Shown here piece after piece: positions 46,028-54,810 of a DNA stretch of 64,000 nucleotides (within the stretch, counting starts at the first letter, position 1; each line of letters begins with the position of its first letter). The DNA lies in NCBI GenBank assembly GCA_020853705.1, contig JADYYK010000158.1:1-64000 (forward strand). Reading direction: 5' to 3'. The stretch is from Deltaproteobacteria bacterium. GTDB lineage: Bacteria > Myxococcota_A > Polyangia > Haliangiales > JADYYK01. Under the pieces are notes generated by a model, which made no database searches, was not told the origin of the DNA, and worked only from the letters and a program-made list of their open reading frames with translations. Both the position numbers and the translations under genes were made by a program.

Positions 46028-47515
46028 CTACTTGGCCACGGTTCGCCGCGGGATGGCCGCGAGCACGGGGAGCTTGATCGCCTGCTTGAGATCATCTTCG
46101 TCATAGATCTTCGGGTCAAGTAGAACCCTCGCCACCGCCGCGCCCAGGCCGGCGAAGATGGCCGCCGCCAGCGCCATGATGGCGATCTTGAGGCGCCGCA
46201 CCCGCATCAGCTCGCCCAGCTTGGCGGCGTCGCGGATGGTGAAGGCCTCGGCCGACTTCTCGGCGGCCAGCCGGGCCAGCGGCCGGGCCTCGTTGGCGCG
46301 CTCCTCGAGGGCCTGGAGTTTCGCGCGCTTGATGGAGATCATGCGGTTCAGGTCGGTGAACTTGCCCTCGATCTGGGCCACCGTCTGCTCGAACTCGGCG
46401 GCGCTGACCGCCTCCTTCTCCTTGTCGGTGGTGGGCTTGGGCGGCGGGGTGTTCCTGACCGTCTCCTTGCGCGCCGCCAGCTCCTTCATGCGCTGGTTGA
46501 TCTTGACGTCGAGGCCGGCGATCTGCGCGCGCAGCCCCTTCTCCTCCTCGGTCTCGGCCCGGGTGGTGCCGCGCTTGCGCTCGGCCGCGACGTCCTCCTC
46601 GAGGGCGCGCAGCTTGGCGCGCGCCGCCTTCACGTCGGGGTGGGCCTCGGTGTACGACCTCAGCAGCCCCTCCAGCGTCCGCTTGGCGGTGCGCAGCTCC
46701 TCCTCCTTGGCCGAGGGCTCGGTCGACACCGGCGCGCCTGCCAGCACCGCCAGCTGCGCCTCCAGCTGCCCCTTGCGCGCGACCGCGTCCTTCAGCTCGG
46801 GATCGTCCTTGGCGGCGTCCTTGATGGCGCGGCTGACGCCGCTGCCCTTGCTGGTGGTGGTGGTCGGCCGCTTCATCACCAGCTGCCCGGTCTGGTCGAC
46901 GGTCAGCTGGTGCAGCTCCTTGAACTTGAACATCTCCTCCTCGGCCTTCTGGACCTCCTTGGTGGCCTCGTCGACCTGGCGGTTGATGAAGGCCGCGGTG
47001 TCGGTCGGCTTGCGCGCCAGCTCGGCGACGTTGACCTCGATGAAGCGCGCGGCCAGGTTCTTGGCCATGGTCTGCACCTTGACCGGATCGCCGCCGCGGA
47101 CCTCGAAGGTGAAGCTGTCGGCGTTGGCCGAGCGCATGATCTGCCCGTGCAGCATGTCGACCTGGGCGTTCTCGCTCATGCTGGTCTTCTCGGGCAGAAA
47201 GCCGCTCTCGCGCCCGACCGAGAGCAGGTTGGTGCGGCTCGACATGAAGCGCTTCATGGCCTGCACCAGGTCGAAGCTCTCGCGCACCTCGCCACCGCGG
47301 ACCACGTCTTGCTGCACCGACTCGCGGAACTCCACGTAGGTGCGGCTGACGTAGTAGCCCTTCTTCATGAACAGGAAGAAGCCCAGCACGCCGCCGCCCG
47401 CCAGCAGGCCGGCCAGCAGCGCCAGCGGCCAGCGCCTGATGACCCGGCGCGCGATGACCACGCCGCGCGCGACCTTGTCCTGCAGGCTGGCTCCAGCTTG
47501 TTCCGGCTCGCTCAT
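46028..47515 (-). CDS. Wzz-type polysaccharide co-polymerase (PCP)
   Basis: A 495-aa polysaccharide chain-length/export protein. A cytoplasmic N-terminus leads to a membrane segment (RWPLALLAGLLAGGGVLGFF), then a long periplasmic coiled-coil domain (about 90-440: AEEEMFKFKELHQLTVD, YTEAHPDVKAARAKLRALEE) and a second transmembrane helix (IAIMALAAAIFAGLGAAVA) near the C-terminus, as in Wzz/GNVR proteins. The kinase domain is not fused but encoded separately downstream. ATG at 47515 is chosen because GAGGGG lies 6 nt before it; an ATG at 47521 is too close to that site. Confidence 0.88.
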   Translation of the reverse strand: MSEPEQAGASLQDKVARGVVIARRVIRRWPLALLAGLLAGGGVLGFFLFMKKGYYVSRTYVEFRESVQQDVVRGGEVRESFDLVQAMKRFMSSRTNLLSVGRESGFLPEKTSMSENAQVDMLHGQIMRSANADSFTFEVRGGDPVKVQTMAKNLAARFIEVNVAELARKPTDTAAFINRQVDEATKEVQKAEEEMFKFKELHQLTVDQTGQLVMKRPTTTTSKGSGVSRAIKDAAKDDPELKDAVARKGQLEAQLAVLAGAPVSTEPSAKEEELRTAKRTLEGLLRSYTEAHPDVKAARAKLRALEEDVAAERKRGTTRAETEEEKGLRAQIAGLDVKINQRMKELAARKETVRNTPPPKPTTDKEKEAVSAAEFEQTVAQIEGKFTDLNRMISIKRAKLQALEERANEARPLARLAAEKSAEAFTIRDAAKLGELMRVRRLKIAIMALAAAIFAGLGAAVARVLLDPKIYDEDDLKQAIKLPVLAAIPRRTVAK

Positions 47516-47571
47516 CGACATCCCCTCGTCGTCGTCGCCATCATCGTCGCCATCATCATCATCACCATCAT
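47516..47571. other. Leader with ATC-triplet repeats before the PCP gene
   Basis: Between the barrel stop (47572) and the PCP start lie GATGATGGCGACGATGATGGCGAC-type repeats (on minus) ending in the GAGGGG ribosome site. These are short repeats and give no clear regulatory reading. Confidence 0.5.
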
Positions 47572-48981
47572 CTAGTTCTCGCCGACGCTCTCGACCGGGG
47601 CAGGCGTCGCCCGCAGCCGCTCGGCGTTCAAGTCCTGCAGACGCTCGAGGTCGTCTTCCTGTCTGCGCCGCGCCTCGTCGGGCGCCAGCCGCGTCATGCG
47701 CGGCTCGGCCGGCAGCGAGAAGCGCAGCGCCACCGTGACCAGGTTGCGCTCGAAGTCGAGATCGAACGGCACCGCGGCGCCGCCCGGGATGACCTGGGTG
47801 GTGGCGCGCTGCACGCGGCCGTTGTAGCGCCCGATCAGCACATAGCCGTCCTTGACCGTCCACTCCAGCTCGAGGTCGCCGTTGAGCACCGCGACGCGCT
47901 GGAAGTCGGGCTGGTCGCCGGCGCCGGGCAGGGTGAAGCGGCTCATGTTGGCCGACACCCCGGCGGTGAAGTACAGGTCCTCGTCGATGACATACTCGAC
48001 GCCGGCCGACAGGATGTCCTCGACCTGCAGGGTCTGGTACTCGACGTTGGCGCCCATGCTGTGGGTCAGCTCGGCCACGAAGCGCATGAAGACGTTCTCG
48101 TACTTGAAGCGCGCCGAGCCGACCGGCCCGTAGTAGACGTCGTGGAAGCGCGTCGCCGGCAGGCCCGAGGGCTCGATGTCGGTGGCCATCGCGGCGCCCA
48201 GCTCGATGCGGCCCTCGATGCGCTCGGTGATGTCGCGGGTGAAGCGCTGGGTGGCCTCGGCGGTCAGGAAGTCGAGGCGCTGCTCCAGCCAGGCATAGTC
48301 GACCTGCACCGAGCTCCGGTGGATGTTGCGCAGCTGCTCAATCTCGTACTCCAGGCGGGTGCCGAAGCTGAGGGCGTCGCCGCCCACGCCCTGCGGGTTG
48401 GGCGACGGATCCAGCGGGCGAAAGCCCTCCGCCGTCGTGCCCAGGCGCAGCGTGGTGCGCTCGTCGAGCTCGCGCTCGTGGTACAGCGCCGCGATGTCAT
48501 AGACGAAGCTGGCGCTCTGCGCGCCGACCGAGCCGCCCGAGCCGACGTCGAGCTGGCCGGGGCCCGCGGACTCCGACACGTTGTTGACGTTGCCGTGCAC
48601 CAGCAGGTTGGTAAAGCGGGTGCGCGTGCTCTCGCTGTGCTCGAAGGCGCTCTCCCACTCGACGCGGTTGTCGGCGTTGTCGAGGTTGGGGTGGTTGACG
48701 AACTTCTGGATGCCGAAGATCCAGGTCACCTCGTGCGACTGGGTCGGCTTCTCGTAGCGCAGGCGGAAGCCGGGCCGCACGCTGGTGATGAAGTCACCCT
48801 CGCGCTGCTGCACCACGGCGGCGTCGCCGGTGCGCAGGAACAGCGAGTCGTTGTAGGTCTCGCTGGCCTGCAGCGCGATCCCGGCCGTGGTGCGCCAGTT
48901 GGCCAGCGCCGTTGCAGGCGCCGCGCACAGCAGCGCACTCCCCATCAAAATCGCGAAGTTCCCCCTCACGCGGCGCAGCAT
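47572..48981 (-). CDS. Outer-membrane beta-barrel of the exopolysaccharide cluster
   Basis: A 469-aa predicted barrel and first gene of the four-gene operon. MLRRVRGNFAILMGSALLCAAPATALA is a signal peptide (cleavage near ALA-NW). The rest is alternating amphipathic strands with periodic aromatic residues (GFRLRYEKPTQSHEVTWIFG; VYYGPVGSARFKYENVFMRF; YFTAGVSANMSRFTLPG), ending in a charged tail. By position, with a PCP and a CpsD-like protein, it could form the outer-membrane channel or assembly partner (WzpX/exoB-like in Myxococcus terms), an inference from context. Confidence 0.7.
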   Translation of the reverse strand: MLRRVRGNFAILMGSALLCAAPATALANWRTTAGIALQASETYNDSLFLRTGDAAVVQQREGDFITSVRPGFRLRYEKPTQSHEVTWIFGIQKFVNHPNLDNADNRVEWESAFEHSESTRTRFTNLLVHGNVNNVSESAGPGQLDVGSGGSVGAQSASFVYDIAALYHERELDERTTLRLGTTAEGFRPLDPSPNPQGVGGDALSFGTRLEYEIEQLRNIHRSSVQVDYAWLEQRLDFLTAEATQRFTRDITERIEGRIELGAAMATDIEPSGLPATRFHDVYYGPVGSARFKYENVFMRFVAELTHSMGANVEYQTLQVEDILSAGVEYVIDEDLYFTAGVSANMSRFTLPGAGDQPDFQRVAVLNGDLELEWTVKDGYVLIGRYNGRVQRATTQVIPGGAAVPFDLDFERNLVTVALRFSLPAEPRMTRLAPDEARRRQEDDLERLQDLNAERLRATPAPVESVGEN

Positions 48982-48991
48982 AGCGCAGATC

Positions 48992-50068
48992 TCACGGGGT
49001 GGGCTGACGCAGGATGGTCAGGCGGCCGGCCAGGCCCGGGGTCATGATGATCTGGTTGCCGCTGGTGACCCAGACCGCCTCGATCCCCGCGGCCTTGGCC
49101 ACCGGCAGCCCCTTGTCGGCGCCCAGCACGAACAGCATGGTCGAGGCCACGTCGGCGGTCAGGGCGTCCTTGGTCAGCACGGTGCAGCTGCGAGTGTGCG
49201 CGACCGGGTAGCCGGTCTTGGGATCCAGGATGTGGTGGTAGCGCTTGCCGTCCTTGATGACGAAGCGCTCGTAGTCGCCGCTGGTCGAGAAGGTGCTGTC
49301 GCGCAGCTGGATCGACGCGAAGGGGTCGCCGCCGCGGGGATCCTTGATGCCGACCTGCCAGGCCCGGTCGCCGCGATCACCGGCGACATAGAGATCGCCG
49401 CCGGCCTGCACGATGAAGTCGTGAAAGCCGCGCTCGCGCAGGGTGGCCACCGCGCGGTCGACCGCATAGCCCTTGGCGCTGCCGCCCAGGGTGACCAGGG
49501 TCTTGGCGTCGGTGACGCGCGCGCTGGCGGACTTCTTCTTGAGATCGCGGCGCAGCTCGACCTTCTTCCAGCCCACGTGGGAGAGCCGCGCCTTGACGTC
49601 GGCGTCGGCGGGGATGCTGCCATCGACGTCGTCGTCGAACTTCCACAGCCCCTTGAAGGTACCCACCGTGATGTCGAAGCCGCCGCCCGACAGCTTGGCG
49701 CCCCACTGCGAGCGCTCCATCACGGCGGCGGTGTCGAGATCGATGGCGGTCCAGCCCTTGCCCGCGCGCGCGTTCAGCTTCGACACCGAGCTGTCGGGGC
49801 GCCAGGTCGTCATCAGCGCCTCGATGCGCGCCATCTCGGTGAAGGCGGCCTCGATGGCCTCGACCGCGGGGCCCTGGTCGTCGCCGGTCGGGATGGCGAC
49901 CACGATCTCGCAGGTGGTGCCCATCAGCTCGCGACCGCGGCGCAGGATGTTCGACTGCGCCGCGCCGCCCGGGGTGGGCACCTTGCGCTTCATCATGCCG
50001 TCCGCCAGGGCGTCGCCGCCGAGCCCGAGCAAGGCCACGGCGGGGAGGGAGAGCAGTGCGAGGCGCAT
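48992..50068 (-). CDS. apbE: FAD:protein FMN transferase
   Basis: A 358-aa ApbE protein that attaches FMN covalently to Thr/Ser residues of periplasmic flavoproteins. It has an N-terminal export signal (LLSLPAVALLGLGGDALADG), MGTTCEIVV, FDITVGTFKGLWKF, GGSAKGYAVDRAV, GGDLYVAGD, STSGDYERF and HHILDPKTGYP. The metal-site ADVASTMLFVLG is intact. No NqrC or RnfG-type target protein lies in the window. It starts divergent from thiO with a 41-nt gap. Confidence 0.93.
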   Translation of the reverse strand: MRLALLSLPAVALLGLGGDALADGMMKRKVPTPGGAAQSNILRRGRELMGTTCEIVVAIPTGDDQGPAVEAIEAAFTEMARIEALMTTWRPDSSVSKLNARAGKGWTAIDLDTAAVMERSQWGAKLSGGGFDITVGTFKGLWKFDDDVDGSIPADADVKARLSHVGWKKVELRRDLKKKSASARVTDAKTLVTLGGSAKGYAVDRAVATLRERGFHDFIVQAGGDLYVAGDRGDRAWQVGIKDPRGGDPFASIQLRDSTFSTSGDYERFVIKDGKRYHHILDPKTGYPVAHTRSCTVLTKDALTADVASTMLFVLGADKGLPVAKAAGIEAVWVTSGNQIIMTPGLAGRLTILRQPTP

Positions 50069-50109
50069 GGGTTGAAATTTAGCAGAGTTCCGGGTGTAGG
50101 CTCGCGGCC

Positions 50110-51204
50110 ATGCGCGACTGCATCATCATCGGTGGTGGTGTGATGGGCTGCCTGGTCGGCCTGCGCCTGCGCCAGGCCGGGGTGGCCGTCAGCATCCTCG
50201 AGCGCGCGGTGCCTGGGGCCGAGGCCTCCAGCGCGGCGGCCGGGATCCTGTCGCCGCAGGCCGAGGCGCACCACCTGGGCGACGCCCTCGGGCTGGCCCT
50301 GGCCAGCCGCGAGCTGTACCCCGCGCTCGCCGCCGAGCTGCTCGAGCTGACCGGGGTCGACATCGGCTATCGCCGCTCGGGGGTGCTGCAGGTCGCGCTC
50401 GACGAGGCGGGGCAGCTGGCGCTGGGCGAGACCGCGGCCCGGCAGCGCGCCCTGGGCCTCGGCGTCGAGGCGCTGGACGGCACCGCCGCGCGCGAGCTGG
50501 AGCCGGGCCTGGCGGCCACGGTGCGCGCGGCGCTGCGCTTCCCGCATGACGGCCAGCTGGAGCCGCGCACGCTGACCCGGGCGCTGGCCATCGCGGCGCG
50601 GCGGGCCGGCTGCGAGATCCTGACCGGCCGACTGGTGCACCGGGTGCGCAGCGAGGCCGGCGCGGTCGCCGCCGTGGTCACCGACGAGGGCGAGCTGCCC
50701 TGTGCCCGCGTGGTGGTCGCGGCGGGCAGCTGGTCGGGCCTCATCGGCGGCCTGGAGGACGTCGGCATCGACACCACCACGGTGCGCCCGGCGCGCGGCC
50801 AGCTGTGCGAGCTCGACGCGCGCACGCCGCCGCTCTCGCATGTCGTGTTCGGCCCCGGCGGCTACCTGGTGCCGCGCCCCGATGGCCGCGTCATCTGTGG
50901 CTCGACGCTGGAGTTCGTCGGCTTCGACAAGGCGGTCACCGCGGGCGGCCTCAGCGCGGTGCTGCACAGCGCGCTGGCGCTGGCGCCGGGGCTGGCGACC
51001 GCGCCGGTGACCGCGACCTGGTCGGGCCTCAGGCCGTGGGCGGCCGGGGGCCGCCTGCTGTGCGGGCCGACCGCGATCGCCGGGCTGTCGCTGGCGACCG
51101 GCCACTTCAGGAACGGGATCTTGCTGGCGCCGGTCAGCGCGGAGCTGGTGGTCGATCACGTGCTGGCGCGGCCGCCCCGTCACGTGCTGCCTGCGCCGAG
51201 CTGA
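50110..51204 (+). CDS. thiO: Glycine oxidase (thiazole synthesis)
   Basis: A 364-aa FAD-dependent oxidoreductase. CIIIGGGVMGCLVGLRL is the FAD-binding motif, and GYLVPRPDGRVICGSTLEFVGFD and LATGHFRNGILLAP are ThiO/DAO-family marks. In thiamin synthesis it oxidises glycine to iminoglycine; other D-amino-acid-oxidase-like roles cannot be excluded because no thi genes lie nearby. It overlaps the convergent TVP38 gene by 71 nt. Confidence 0.85.
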   Translation: MRDCIIIGGGVMGCLVGLRLRQAGVAVSILERAVPGAEASSAAAGILSPQAEAHHLGDALGLALASRELYPALAAELLELTGVDIGYRRSGVLQVALDEAGQLALGETAARQRALGLGVEALDGTAARELEPGLAATVRAALRFPHDGQLEPRTLTRALAIAARRAGCEILTGRLVHRVRSEAGAVAAVVTDEGELPCARVVVAAGSWSGLIGGLEDVGIDTTTVRPARGQLCELDARTPPLSHVVFGPGGYLVPRPDGRVICGSTLEFVGFDKAVTAGGLSAVLHSALALAPGLATAPVTATWSGLRPWAAGGRLLCGPTAIAGLSLATGHFRNGILLAPVSAELVVDHVLARPPRHVLPAPS

Positions 51205-51925
51205 GCGCGCGCTTGCCCAGCACCAGCATCACCACCACCACGACCACGGTGGACGCCACCGTGGCCCACATGACCCACGACTGCGCCAGCAGCCTGGCGC
51301 TGGCCAGCGAGGTCACCCCGGGCAGCAGCGCGCCGAGCTGCAGGAACGCGAAGGTGATCGGGATGAGGCCCACCACCGAGGCCAGCACATAGGTGCGCGC
51401 CGGGATGCGCGTGACCCCGAGCGCATAGTTGATGCCGCTGAAGGGCAGGGCAGGGGTCAGACGCAGCAGCGCCACCAGCCCGAAGCCCCCGGCGTCGGCC
51501 GCCGCCTCCAGCGCCGCCAGCTTGGGGTGGCCACGCAGCCGCCGCTGCACCGGTCCGCGCAGCACCGTGCGCGCCAGGGTGAAGCCGATGAAGCCCGACA
51601 GCGCGTCGAGCGGGAACACCAGCAGCGCGCCCCAGCCCAGGCCATACAGGAAGCCCGCGGCCACGCGCAGCACCCCGACGGGCACGAACACCAGCCCCGC
51701 GACCACATAGAACCCGGCAAAGATGGCGACCCCCGGCGTGCCCGCCGCCCGTACCCGCTCGACCAGCCGGACCACCCACGGCCCCACCGGCAGCCACCAC
51801 GCCAGCGACACGATCCCGCCGACCAGCAGCAGCGCCACCAGCGCGCGCCCGAGCCGCCGCGCCGGCGTGACCTGCGCGGGCTGCGACGCTGCCTCCGCTG
51901 CCGTGGCCGACTCGGGCTCGGTCAC
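51134..51925 (-). CDS. TVP38/TMEM64 (DedA-like) membrane protein
   Basis: A 263-aa polytopic protein. AGFYVVAGLVFVPVGVLRVAAGFLYG (in parts AGFYVVAGLVFVPVGVLRVA and GFLYGLGWGALL) and LLRLTPALPFSGINYALGVTRI are the TVP38/SNARE-associated Golgi protein-family core; five or six hydrophobic segments are visible. Role presumed in lipid or membrane homeostasis. GTG at 51925 is the start and overlaps the stop of the MaoC gene by 4 nt. Confidence 0.85.
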   Translation of the reverse strand: MTEPESATAAEAASQPAQVTPARRLGRALVALLLVGGIVSLAWWLPVGPWVVRLVERVRAAGTPGVAIFAGFYVVAGLVFVPVGVLRVAAGFLYGLGWGALLVFPLDALSGFIGFTLARTVLRGPVQRRLRGHPKLAALEAAADAGGFGLVALLRLTPALPFSGINYALGVTRIPARTYVLASVVGLIPITFAFLQLGALLPGVTSLASARLLAQSWVMWATVASTVVVVVVMLVLGKRALSSAQAARDGAAAPARDRPPAPR

Positions 51926-52356
51926 GCCGCGAGCTCTGCGCTACCCTCGCAGGTCACCTCGCCCGCCTGGTTCTTGCACCACAGGCTGACCTTGATCCGC
52001 CGCGCCGCGCTGGCGCCGTCGCCGACTGGCTCGATCGCCGTCACGGTGCCGCCGCAGGTGATGACGTCGCCCGGCCAGGTGATGGCCTTGAAGCGCACCT
52101 TGAGCTCCCTGACCGGCCCCGGCCCGCCGCACACGCGCGCGCACAGCTCGCCCAGGAAGGCCATCGACAGCATGCCGTGCGCGAACACGCTCTGATAGCC
52201 GGCCGCGGTGGCGAAGCCCTCCTCGACATGGATGCGGTTGAAGTCACCGCTGGCGCCGGCGTACTTGACCAGCTGGATGCGCTCGATGGGCGGCTTGACG
52301 AGCTCGGGCAGCGCGCTGCCGACCTGCAGCTCATGCAGCACCGGGGGCGTCCTCAT
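51922..52356 (-). CDS. MaoC-like (R)-hydratase subunit
   Basis: A 144-aa hot-dog-fold dehydratase. The family signature YAGASGDFNRIHVEEGFA carries the catalytic Asp and His, and YQSVFAHGMLSMAFLG follows. ATG at 52356 is the start, overlapping the upstream gene by 4 nt. Together the two genes resemble the HadA/HadB pair of (3R)-hydroxyacyl dehydratases, where the catalytic half lies in the MaoC (B-like) partner. The substrate is probably an acyl-CoA or acyl-ACP. Confidence 0.87.
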   Translation of the reverse strand: MRTPPVLHELQVGSALPELVKPPIERIQLVKYAGASGDFNRIHVEEGFATAAGYQSVFAHGMLSMAFLGELCARVCGGPGPVRELKVRFKAITWPGDVITCGGTVTAIEPVGDGASAARRIKVSLWCKNQAGEVTCEGSAELAA

Positions 52357-52793
52357 CGCTTGATCACCACGGTGGAGGTCGCGGTGTAGACCAGCGCGCC
52401 GCCGGCGTCGTGCCCGGTGGTCTCCATCACGATGAAGTCCATCACCCCCGACTTGCCCGCCTTCTCGTAGATCGCGGCGATGCGCTGCACCAGCGTGATG
52501 CGGTCGCCGGCCAGCAACGGGCGCGCGAAGCGATAGCTCTGCTCGGCGTGCAAAAGCTTCTTCCAGTCGATGTCGATACCTTCGCGCACGTCGTTGGGGC
52601 GCAGGCTGGTGGCGAAGGTGGGCGGCGCCGGGATGGCCGGATAGCCGGCGGCGCGCGCCGCGGCCTCGTCGCGGTAGATCGGGTCGGCATCGCCGATGGC
52701 CTCCGCAAACCTGCGGATCTGCCCGCGCTCGACGTCGACCTCGAGCGGCGCGCTGGCCTTGCCGACGAACCTTGGATCGATGGGGGCAGCCAC
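52353..52793 (-). CDS. MaoC N-terminal (FAS1-like dehydratase, HadA-like) subunit
   Basis: A 146-aa hot-dog-fold protein of the MaoC-dehydratase N-terminal type. VGKASAPLEVDVERGQIRRF, IGDADPIYRDEAAARAAGYP and IPAPPTFATSL match the family; the catalytic His of MaoC is absent, as expected for the non-catalytic partner. GTG at 52793 is the start. Its stop overlaps the MaoC-like gene by 4 nt, fitting an obligate heterodimer. Confidence 0.85.
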   Translation of the reverse strand: MAAPIDPRFVGKASAPLEVDVERGQIRRFAEAIGDADPIYRDEAAARAAGYPAIPAPPTFATSLRPNDVREGIDIDWKKLLHAEQSYRFARPLLAGDRITLVQRIAAIYEKAGKSGVMDFIVMETTGHDAGGALVYTATSTVVIKR

Positions 52794-52869
52794 GGCCGAC
52801 GATCACCCCCGGGTCCAAGAGTTGTCAAGCGGGCGTGGGGGCGGTAAAACCCAACCAGGAGGCCTCATG

Positions 52870-53286
52870 ATGCGGCGCGGTCCACTGGTTCTGGTGCTCG
52901 GCTTGGTGCTCACGGCGGTGCTCGGGGCTGGCTGCAAGAAGAAGGGCTTCAGCATCAGCCGGGTGGAGCCGAACCACGGCCCCTACACCGGTGAGCAGGA
53001 GGTCCGCATCATCGGCTCCGGCTTCGACGCCAACTCCGGCGTCACGGTGTCGTTCGCCGGGCGCGCCGCCGGGATCGCCGAGATCAAGAACTCGGAGACC
53101 ATCTCGGTCACGCTGCCCATGGGCCAGCCCGGCAAGGTCGACGTCACGGTCGCCTTCGACGACGGCCGCACCCGCACCCTGCCGGGCGCCTTCGAGTACA
53201 CCGACCCCATGGAGGGTGGCGGCAACTGGGGCACCTACGGCGAGAAGGACAAGAAGCCGGCCTCGCCCGCGCCGTCGCCGAAATAG
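52870..53286 (+). CDS. IPT/TIG-domain lipoprotein
   Basis: A 138-aa lipoprotein. MRRGPLVLVLGLVLTAVLGAGC is a signal with lipobox GAGC, followed by KKKG. The body is one IPT/TIG immunoglobulin-like domain (ISRVEPNHGPYTGEQEVRI; IGSGFDANSGVTVSFAG). The C-terminus is a short Pro-rich tail. AGGAGG at 52857-52862 is 7 nt from the ATG at 52870 and 4 nt from the alternative ATG at 52867. Ligand unknown; many such domains bind polysaccharides or act as structural spacers. Confidence 0.85.
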   Translation: MRRGPLVLVLGLVLTAVLGAGCKKKGFSISRVEPNHGPYTGEQEVRIIGSGFDANSGVTVSFAGRAAGIAEIKNSETISVTLPMGQPGKVDVTVAFDDGRTRTLPGAFEYTDPMEGGGNWGTYGEKDKKPASPAPSPK

Positions 53287-53314
53287 GGGAGGCGGAACGG
53301 AACGGAACAGCACT

Positions 53315-53335
53315 CCTCGAAGGTTCGCTTCGAGG
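53315..53335. terminator. 8-bp hairpin between convergent genes
   Basis: CCTCGAAG (53315-53322) and CTTCGAGG (53328-53335) pair around GTTCG, 28 nt after the TIG lipoprotein stop. It could serve both the TIG gene and the leftward FHA gene. GGAAC pentamer repeats precede it at 53294-53308. Confidence 0.55.
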
Positions 53336-53349
53336 GGGCTGGAGCCGGA

Positions 53350-53390
53350 CAATTGTTCAGACTTCAGCTCAGCTGAAGTCTGAACAATTG
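53350..53390. terminator. Perfect 20-bp palindrome spanning an FHA gene stop
   Basis: Arms 53350-53369 and 53371-53390 are perfect reverse complements with a single-base loop; on the minus strand the last FHA codons (Q-L-F-R-L-Q-L) form the first arm and the TGA lies in the second. The outer ends are CAATTG, and TCCGGCTCC follows on the minus strand, as in the rho palindrome. Confidence 0.85.
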
Positions 53391-54767
53391 CTGCCCGAAC
53401 TGCACCAGCGCGCCGTTCTCCAGCACGCGCTGCGAGCGCACCCGCATGAAGGTCCCGTTCGACGAGTGCAGATCGGTCAGGGTCACGCGGCCGCTGGCGA
53501 AGGCCAGGCGCGCATGCAGGCCCGACACATAGCCGTCGTCGGGGAAGTTGATGTCCCCGCGCTCGCGCCCCAGGGTGACGCCGTCGCCGCCGACCGGCCA
53601 GGCGTTGCCGTCGATCTCGCGCCCGATGACCAGCGAGATCCGCCCCCAGTAGCCGACGTTGGGCGAGCCCATGACCTCGGTGCCGTCGTCCAGTGGCGCG
53701 GCTGGCGGCAAGAGGTCGAAGCGCAGCAGCTCCTGGCCCAGGCGGAAGATGTCGCCCGACTCCAGCGGCTCCTCGTGCTGCATCTTGAAGTAGACGCCGT
53801 TCAGGCTCTTGAGATCGCGCACCACGCAGCCGGCCGCGTTGATCACGATCTCGGCATGGCGCGGCGACAGATAGCCGTCGTTCTCGAACAGCGGCCCCAT
53901 GGCGCGGCCGATCACGTTCTCACCCTCGACCAGCGTCAGCGACGCGCCCTCGCTGCCGTCGGGGCGGATCAGCACGATCTTGCCGCGCGCCAGCGCCGCC
54001 GCGGCGGCCTGTGACGCCGACGGGGGCGGACCCGACACCGCGGGGGCGGGCTCGGGCGCCCGTGCCGCCGCGCCTGCGCCTGCCGTCGCGGGCGCCACCC
54101 GGCTGCCGCAGCTGCCGCAGAAGGCGAACTCCGCTGGCACTGGCGAGTGGCAGTTGGGGCACGGTCGCGTGCCCGCGGCCTCCGGCGCAGGCGCTGCGGC
54201 CACCGGCGCCGACGGCGCCACCGGCATGGCCACCGGCGAGGGCGCCAGCGGCGCGGCGGGACGCGGCACCGAGGGCACCGCGGCCGGCGTCGGACGCGAG
54301 GGCACCGGCACCGGGGCCGGCGCGGGCGCGATCGGCCGCGACCCCGACATGCCCGCGGGCAGCCCACCGACCTTGGTCGGGAGCTGCTCGGGCTCGGGCG
54401 GGATGGGCGCCTTGAACAGCGGCGTCGCCGGGGCCGGCGCGGACACGTTATGGCTGGCCGCCACCGCGGGCTCGATGGCCCAGCCCGCGCTCAGCGAGCG
54501 CTCGCGATCGTCACGGCCCGGCATCGGCGCCGCCACCGCGGCCGGCGTCAGCGGCGGCGTCGGCGAGCGCGGCGCGGCGGGCAGCGGCAGCCCCAGGCTG
54601 CCCAGCCCAGGCGCGCCACCGAGGCCACCGGGCGCAGGCGCTGCGCCACCGGCGCTGGGCGCGCGTGCCGGCTGAGGTGCCGCCGCACCCTTGAGCTCGG
54701 CCCCGCAGCCCAGGCAGAAGGTGTAGTCCGCCTTGTTGTCTTTGCCGCACACCTTGCAGATCGTCAC
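53364..54767 (-). CDS. Double-FHA, double zinc-ribbon protein
   Basis: A 467-aa protein. An N-terminal zinc ribbon (CKVCGKDNKADYTFCLGCG), a ~200-residue Pro/Ala-rich linker, a second ribbon (CPNCHSPVPAEFAFCGSCG) and two FHA domains: IGRAMGPLFENDGYLSPRHAE ... LKSLNGVY and LGRERGDINFPDDGYVSGLHA ... LHSSNGTF. FHA domains bind phosphothreonine, so a scaffold in Ser/Thr-kinase signalling is likely; the kinase is not in this window. The GTG at 54767 begins the first ribbon. A ribosome site is not obvious. Confidence 0.9.
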   Translation of the reverse strand: MTICKVCGKDNKADYTFCLGCGAELKGAAAPQPARAPSAGGAAPAPGGLGGAPGLGSLGLPLPAAPRSPTPPLTPAAVAAPMPGRDDRERSLSAGWAIEPAVAASHNVSAPAPATPLFKAPIPPEPEQLPTKVGGLPAGMSGSRPIAPAPAPVPVPSRPTPAAVPSVPRPAAPLAPSPVAMPVAPSAPVAAAPAPEAAGTRPCPNCHSPVPAEFAFCGSCGSRVAPATAGAGAAARAPEPAPAVSGPPPSASQAAAAALARGKIVLIRPDGSEGASLTLVEGENVIGRAMGPLFENDGYLSPRHAEIVINAAGCVVRDLKSLNGVYFKMQHEEPLESGDIFRLGQELLRFDLLPPAAPLDDGTEVMGSPNVGYWGRISLVIGREIDGNAWPVGGDGVTLGRERGDINFPDDGYVSGLHARLAFASGRVTLTDLHSSNGTFMRVRSQRVLENGALVQFGQQLFRLQLS

Positions 54768-54810
54768 GGGGTCCCTCGGAGTGGATTGCGTGGCAAGCCC
54801 GAGACCAGCA

